A DNA stretch of 12,953 nt from Isohypsibius dastychi (lineage: Eukaryota; Tardigrada; Eutardigrada; Parachela; Isohypsibiidae): NCBI GenBank assembly GCA_034696485.1, contig JAQIWT010001028.1:1-12953 (forward strand). The letters run 5' to 3'. The first letter of the stretch is position 1; each line of letters starts with the position of its first letter. Of the stretch, positions 7,695 to 12,953 are shown piece after piece. The notes under the pieces are model-generated. The model did not search any database, had not been told where the DNA came from, and worked only from the letters and a program-made list of their open reading frames with translations. The translations under genes and the position numbers were made by a program.

Positions 7695-9385
7695 ATGGCT
7701 GGAGTTTCAAGTTGTGCGATGCAGGTCGGGGATGGTGCAATGACTGCAAACTGGAAGGTCGAAGCGGAGTTATGGAAAGCAAGGTGGGCTTTTAACTCGG
7801 TCAACTGTTTATTCCATTTTTTGCTATATTCACAATTATCACCAAAAAAGTGTTTTGAGTATTTTTATTCTTTTTCTCACCAGGTACGAAAGCACTCGAT
7901 CGGAACTAGACGAGTTCACAGAAAGCAGTCTTGAACTGGAGCAAGAACTGGAAAAAGAGCTGCACTTATCAATACAACAGAATAAGCGGCTTAAAAATGA
8001 TTTGCGCATTTCCCGCGATGAGATTGATGCGTTGAAGGTTAGTCAACAATGACCATAACGGAAACGACTTTATTACGAAATGAAATATGCCTGTGTTACC
8101 GCATTTATGTTATGAAAACAAATCATAAATAGTTTCTTCATTTGTTCGAGGCTGTTCGTTTGCGCTTCCTGCTTGTTTGACGTAAATATATTACGATTTA
8201 ATTTTTCATCGATTTTTTACACCAACTTAACTACAACAATCTTCGGTGTTTTTCATCAGATTAAAAATGAACCTCTGATATTTAAACGATTTAATAAATG
8301 GTTTTTTGACTTGCAGGAAAACGAAGGTCGATTTGTTACACGGTTGTCCTTACTTGAGTCCCAGCTTCATAATTCGGATGCTCAAAAGCACGCTTCCCTT
8401 TCACGGCTCAGACAGCTGGAACAAGAAAATGATAAACTGGAAACAGAAAATCGGTCAGTTCTGGATTTGTCTGTATCAACCGGAAGCCATTTTTATTTAA
8501 TTACAGGAATCTAACAGCAACAATAAATGATTACTTGGGACAAGTTGAAGAGGTTAGCAGGTTATTCAAACATCGTCCAACACGTCGCAAGTGTCATCAT
8601 AACAAACAATGTGTGTTTTTCTTCGCAGCTTGCTGAATCAAAGGCTATCATTGAGGCGGAACTGGAGCAAACACGGAATAAACAAAAGGAAAATCAACAG
8701 AGACTTGAAGACCAAATCAAAGGCACGAACTGTTATTGTTGAGTTACCTAATGGCTGCTATATAATCGTGAAACACTCGAAATATATGAACGACAATATA
8801 TATATTCTTGATTATTTAAATTTAAAATTAACTTTGATTTCTAGATTTAAAAGATGAAATGGTAGCACTTCAAAAGCGATTCTCTGCAAAGTCGAAATTG
8901 GACAGTCAGGAAGTGACCTCTCGAACTGCAATGGCTATCGGAAATACTTCAATCAATAATTCTGCTGATGACAATGATATTATAATGCTCCGACTTCTGG
9001 CGAATGGGGATTATGACCAGCTGGCCATCAGGTCAAAATTGTGTCGAAGTAAGCTGCTTTTGATTAGTTTACGCATGACTCAGAATTAATCGACCGGGTT
9101 TGGATTACTGTACAGCCGAATTGGAATCAAATATTCCACGCGAACTTACATCAGCGTGTGTCGATAATTCCGCTTCTTTACATTTGCTGATTGACAAATT
9201 CAACGTAAGTAAGAAGTTTGCAATTGCAATACTCAACTCGCAAGTGCAATTCTTTATACGTATACAATTCGTTTCGTTTGTATCTAAATTCAAAAGTTAA
9301 TTCACAGACCTTCGATTTCTTGGCCTCGGAATACGGATCAAATAAAGCCGGTAAAGCCGGCAAGAGCCCGAATCTGTGGAGCTGA
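7695..9385 (+). CDS. nudE: NudE/NDEL1-family nuclear distribution protein
   Basis: Eight exons: 7695-7783, 7884-8037, 8317-8453, 8507-8552, 8629-8722, 8845-9048, 9116-9204 and 9308-9385; 296 aa, against about 345 in human NDEL1. Residues about 22-187 form a long coiled coil. AELWKARYESTRSELDEFTE, ELEQELEKEL and LKNDLRISRDEIDALK follow the N-terminal NDEL1 pattern (from memory), and LEQENDKLE plus QIKDLKDEMVALQ follow its distal coil. The family joins LIS1 to dynein intermediate chain and tunes dynein in nuclear migration, centrosome positioning and mitosis. After the coil, the Ser/Thr-rich region is short, and the C-terminal half (RLLANGDYDQLA, CVDNSASLHLLIDKFN, AGKAGKSPNLWS) is divergent. 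Exon 5 is the weak joint: the family-like reading needs a GC donor at 8723, while a GT donor at 8738 adds five residues. Exon 6 uses the GTAAGC donor at 9049, because the one at 9032 breaks the frame. Confidence 0.9.
9343..9360 (+). repeat. two perfect 9-base tandem units in the last NudE exon
   Basis: TAAAGCCGG occurs twice in direct succession and encodes part of the Lys/Gly-rich tail NKAGKAGK. The unit is a multiple of three, so copy changes would keep the frame. Confidence 0.7.
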
Positions 9386-10362
9386 TCAGTATTTCACCCA
9401 GTGTGAAGTGTCTATAGGCTCAAGTACCTTCAAATCTAAATCTCGACCCACCAACACTTTGGATCCAATTGACCTGCCTCACCGAAAACCGCAATTCAGC
9501 CGGCTTAAGTTAATTTATTGTTCAGCTTCGCCGAACTGTAACATCGCTATGCGGACATGATGTTGAAGTGTTGAACCGCCAAATCAAAGTTCGAATATCT
9601 TCACGACTTATCATCTGTACAGAGTACCTTGAGCCGCACAAATATCCACGACTGCGTCACCAGCCATAATTTGTGCTTTTCAAATTCCTGTTGCGGTAGT
9701 AATGTATGTCAGTCGTCTCTCGCCCTTGAAACTGTTCTAAAAATCACGGGTTTTGGGTTGTTACTTATACAATAACTAAGTTTACAAAAGTTGAATGACA
9801 TCGCTCGAAAAAAACTGTGGTTGCAGGAAATGTGAGTTGTGAAAGAGGAGGCCGACCCAGATGCCGATGAAAATGTACTGGTAGCTTTTGTATTGGACAT
9901 CTGAATTATTCACCACATTCTGGCCGCATTCCCAAGTGCCTCCACTTGGAAAACGTAATCTAATATCGCATAATATGAACAATGTAGAATATAATATGAT
10001 GACCTCAGAGAGTTAGAATTAAACAGAACTCCTCATCCGAACACTAGTCAGAAAATGGAAATCGGCAAATGCCGCTTTGCTATATGACAAGGGACGAAGG
10101 CTAAGCGAGCAAGCGGGATCGAGAAGGCCTCGACGACCTTTTAGTGCGACTCAATCAAGGAGGTTGATTGACCAGCTGTTGTGTTTCTGATTGTTTTCGT
10201 TTTCGTTTTTGTTCGACCAAAAAAATTTGCATCGTACCATGCAGTCTTCCTCGGGTTTTTCGCACTTCATTGTCCTCAGTTCATAGTGATGTGAAGAAAA
10301 TAGTGAACTGCAATTGTTTGAAAGATAGTATCACTTGGGGATCGTGAAACGTTGGAAAAGAG
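9386..10362. other. NudE 3' UTR and TERT upstream region
   Basis: Nearly 1 kb with no credible exon on either strand; the minus-strand frames at 9709-9900 and 9782-9982 have no recognisable content. I searched it for a TERT N-terminal (TEN) exon and found only very short frames behind each ATG. There is no AATAAA after the NudE stop; an ATTAAA at 10018-10023 is a possible weaker poly(A) signal. A TTTTCG-type run lies at about 10194-10213, and a pyrimidine-rich acceptor ends at 10279, 83 bases before the chosen TERT ATG. Confidence 0.55.
10194..10213 (+). repeat. short imperfect TTTTCG run upstream of TERT
   Basis: Three to four near-copies of a five- to six-base T-rich unit with CG (TTTTCGTTTTCGTTTTTG). 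It is too short to be a satellite and is not a telomeric repeat. It may be simple sequence with no role. Confidence 0.4.
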
Positions 10363-12776
10363 ATGTTTTACATGATGGAATCTGGAATTCCATCGGAAAA
10401 CAAATCCAAAAGAAGTGTCGCCAAGATGAGTGGTATCTTTTCAACGAGGATGGATTCCGCTGCCGCTAAGACCATCCATGATCTGAAGATCAAGCCCGCC
10501 GTGATTTCGTCCAAGAAGAAAAAGTAACGTCCACGTTTTTGAATCGACGAATCTCCTCCGTTGATACGTTTGTATTCAACAGCGTCATTTAAACAGGTCA
10601 TGCCTCATCCATTTGGAGCTGAATGATAAATATCTTCCTGTTCGGGAACTAGTTTACAAGCAAGACCCTCCATTGAATATCCGCGTTATTGGTCCGAAGG
10701 ACGATGAAGATCTCTTAGGACTTTCCAAAATTTTTGTCGGGGAATCGCTGAGAGAAATCGCATCGAAGAGATGGTTGGAAAAAGAACTGATGGAGATGGT
10801 CATGGGGCTGGCGAGGAGAATTGAACGCGTCTCTCCTGTTTCGTTTCTCCTGAAGCACGCTCCAATCCATTCTTTGCATGAAGCCTGCAAACCGGAAATG
10901 CAACCGACCGACATTCCGTCGAACTTCACTGAGGACTACAGGACAGGTTGGTCGTGTCAAATATCCATTATCCATCTTAAACGTAATTTAAAGTATTCTG
11001 TCTCCGTGTGTCTCTGTTTGCCTTCCTGATTTCCAGCATGCCGAACGACTGTCTGAACGGTTCCTTTTATCAAATATCTTTTGTGATTTTAGGGGAGTTC
11101 CCAACTTTTTCGACTGGTCTACCATTCAACATGAAAAGAGCTCAGGTGGAAAACGCCGCGCATATCGAAGCGTTCAGATCTTACTTGCAAAGTTACTCCA
11201 CCGAGACGGTTTCCCTGGAGCGGATATCAACTCCTGTTTCAGATATCTATAATTTCGTCCGGGCATACTGCATTGTTGTATTAGACGAAAAGAAAGTGTT
11301 CGGCTCCAGAAAAAATCGTCTATCTTTCGAGCGATTTTTAGGACGATATTTGCGGCTGGGAATTAACGACCACCTTCCGGTTGGATTTTTGGTGAGTTCA
11401 TGCTGACAAGGCGATATCGTTTGGTTAATTCAGAGGTGTTTTTAGGTTGGAGACATGGAACTCCAAAATATTCCCTGGCTCAAACGAGTGTTTCCTAAGA
11501 ATTACGATCTGTTTGCCGCCGATTTTTTCATGTGGTTATTTCGTCATGTGATAAATGTTTTGATCAACCGGATGTTCTACGTTACGGACACCCTGTTCCT
11601 GAAATCACAGTTCATTTTTATTCGGCGAGAATTATGGTGCCTTTTGGGAAGATCAGCAGTACAGGAATACGTCAAGTTGAAACTGTGGAAGCCCATGGAT
11701 CCAGCAGCAACTGCTGTATTTTTGACCGACCGGAAGTACCAGAATGCTGTATATAATGCCCGTTTAATGCCCAGGTAAAACAGTTTATGTTTTTTAATGA
11801 AAATACAGTGTTTTCATCGATGAACTTTAGCATCATGATAATTTGCATAAGTAATTTCTGTTAAGATTGATAAAGATCATTTCTTTCAGAAAACACGGTT
11901 TGAGACCTATTATGATCCGTCAGCCTCCAGATCTCCACCATGTCACAAAGTGGGAAACGAGAGTTCGTCCCAGACAAATTCGGCTTGTTCTCTCGTATCT
12001 AATGGATCTTTACAAAATGCGTGGAATCGGAAAAACATCGCTGGAAGAAATCCAGCTGAGCTGGATGAGATTCCGGAAAAACTGCAGCCGAAGCGAAAAT
12101 CGCCGATTATTTTTTGTGACCTGCGATGTGAAGCAGGCTTATGATCAAGTGGACTGTGATAAGCTGTGCACAATATTGGAACAGCTACGTCTTAAAGCCA
12201 TCCGCAACGACTTGCGCTTCTTCTACATTTTCGACAAAATGCGAGCCGAAAAAGAGAAGAAAGCACCTGGATCAAGATTCCGAGTAGTTTCAAAAGCGAA
12301 TTTCAAAGCTGGGTTTAAACCGGATGGCTTGGGAGAGCCAGAGTGCATGGAGCTTGACTGCGTTTTCGAAGAGCTGCTTAGAATGGCCAGACCAGCCGTT
12401 TTTCGGACTAACGACAAAAAATGGTACATATTCTAAAATCTATGTATTTCAGTACATAGATTGAATGAGTCTTGACTTGATTGCAGGTACGAGTTCTGTC
12501 GGGGGATACCACAGGGCAGTCCGCTGTCCGGCTTATTTCTGAATCTCTATTTTGGTCAGCTTGAAACAGAGCTACAATGCCAAGTTCTGCCGAATGAATA
12601 TCTGGCTCGATGGATAGACGATTTTGTGTTTATAACTCCATCAGCTGGAAGGACGGAGCAGTTTCTAAGCGGAGTGAACCATGGATTTCCTGGGCTGTCA
12701 CTTCAAGCTGGACATGCCAAAACACACACGAATTTCGCACATGATCGGAGTTCCCTACCTAAATGTAGTCATGAGA
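10363..12776 (+). CDS. TERT: telomerase reverse transcriptase (TERT), 3' end outside the window
   Basis: Six exons with fitting phases: 10363-10523, 10597-10946, 11093-11391, 11446-11774, 11890-12423, 12487-12776; 654 codons. Motifs in order: Lys-rich tail of exon 1 (SSKKKK); CP-like RRIERVSPVSFLLKHAPI (about 127-143); QFP-like YNFVRAYC (223-230) and GSRKNR; T motif NRMFYVTDTLFL (311-322) to LWCLL; motif 1 PRKHGLRPI (379-387); motif A FFVTCDVKQAYD with catalytic Asp459; motif B' GIPQGSPLS (564-572); motif C RWIDDFVFI with Asp602 and Asp603; motif D KTHTNF with Lys636. All three catalytic aspartates are present, so the RT core looks active. The enzyme copies its RNA template onto chromosome ends in the nucleus. 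CP starts near residue 127, against about 410 in human TERT, so the TEN domain seems absent, as reported for Tribolium and C. elegans TERT. An in-frame stop at 10345-10347 limits the start; ATGs at 10372 and 10375 are alternatives. The donor at 12777 is the best available but unconfirmed. Confidence 0.93.
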
Positions 12777-12953
12777 GTGAGTGTCATTTTTACCTGTCCC
12801 CTTGAAGGGACAGGTAATGTAAAGAGCCAGCAATCTCGATCTAGAGAATCGGCCTGTTTCAGTCTTAAATCGAGAGATAACAAGAATCGCATTCTTGTAA
12901 AGTGGTGAAGACGATCTAGCTACGCCTCTTGCCTACGTCACACGAGTTTAGTC
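12777..12953 (+). other. TERT intron and unresolved right edge
   Basis: After the motif D exon the TERT frame reaches a TGA at 12803-12805, so an intron must begin before it; GTGAGT at 12777 is the strongest donor. A TTTCAG acceptor near 12862 joins in phase to only a dozen codons before a stop, and no motif E (WCG-type) sequence is visible. The true next exon probably lies to the right of the window. The other open frame here (12681-12908) is a shadow of the motif D exon. Confidence 0.5.
12790..12817 (+). repeat. perfect 11-bp hairpin in the TERT intron
   Basis: TTACCTGTCCC at 12790-12800 and its exact reverse complement GGGACAGGTAA at 12807-12817 flank a six-base loop. It sits 13 bases inside the intron that begins at 12777. 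RNA from this site could fold into a stable stem close to the 5' splice site. The second arm contains AG|GTAA, which looks like a splice donor. Confidence 0.75.

Noticed and set aside
9032-9048. GTCAAA donor at 9032 for NudE exon 6
   Set aside because: Its phase leads to a stop in the next exon; the GTAAGC donor at 9049 fits in phase and is a better consensus.
9341-9346. AATAAA hexamer in the last NudE exon
   Set aside because: It lies inside coding sequence (Asn-Lys); cleavage 10-30 bases later would fall before the stop codon and make a non-stop mRNA.
9709-9982. Two overlapping minus-strand frames in the NudE-TERT spacer
   Set aside because: They overlap in different frames, show no known domain and lack good start context or splice partners.
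11037-11092. Upstream acceptor (TTTCCAG, AG at 11035-11036 region) for TERT exon 3
   Set aside because: In the phase set by exon 2 it reaches a TGA within seven codons; the acceptor at 11092 keeps the frame and the TERT match.
12681-12908. 75-codon frame over the end of the TERT exon
   Set aside because: It is a shifted reading of the motif D exon. The other frame aligns residue for residue with the human motif D block, keeping the K-T and N-F positions.

Overview
The window is protein-coding DNA from a small, intron-rich animal genome. It carries four recognisable genes, all on the + strand: an ADF/cofilin, an adhesion G-protein-coupled receptor, a NudE/NDEL1 dynein cofactor, and the 5' two-thirds of a telomerase reverse transcriptase (TERT). 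I assembled each from GT-AG exons of matching phase; introns are 52-370 bases, many of them 52-76. The cofilin is much closer to insect twinstar than to nematode UNC-60. The splice acceptors vary (cag, tag, tgcag, tcacag) rather than following the strict Caenorhabditis TTTTCAG. I therefore infer an ecdysozoan of panarthropod type, with a tardigrade as the best guess. The species is not proven from this sequence.

Layout. 1-162 is an open frame that may be the tail of an upstream gene. 163-1502 is non-coding and probably holds the cofilin promoter and leader. 1503-2918 is cofilin in five exons (148 aa), the first coding exon being only the ATG. 2919-3525 is 3' UTR and spacer with a poly(A) signal. 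3526-6739 is the receptor in nine exons (846 aa, or 849 aa if the last intron is retained): signal peptide, two degenerate cadherin-like repeats, GAIN domain, GPS, seven membrane helices, cytoplasmic tail. 6740-7694 is spacer. 7695-9385 is NudE in eight exons (296 aa), one intron of which may be GC-AG. 9386-10362 is spacer. From 10363 to at least 12776 lie six TERT exons, covering a short N-terminus, CP, QFP and T motifs, and RT motifs 1, 2, A, B', C and D. Motif E and the C-terminal extension lie outside the window.

The genes have no obvious shared pathway: actin turnover, cell-surface adhesion signalling, dynein regulation and telomere synthesis. They are packed head to tail with 0.6-1.0 kb gaps. 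Each has a plausible 3' splice acceptor 2-83 bases before its start codon, which could mean 5'-UTR introns or spliced-leader addition. No RNA gene, transposon, CRISPR array or other mobile element was seen. The most interesting points are the cadherin-plus-GAIN receptor with a choice of two C-termini (one a latrophilin-like PDZ ligand), the apparent lack of a TEN domain in TERT, and the possible GC-AG intron in NudE.
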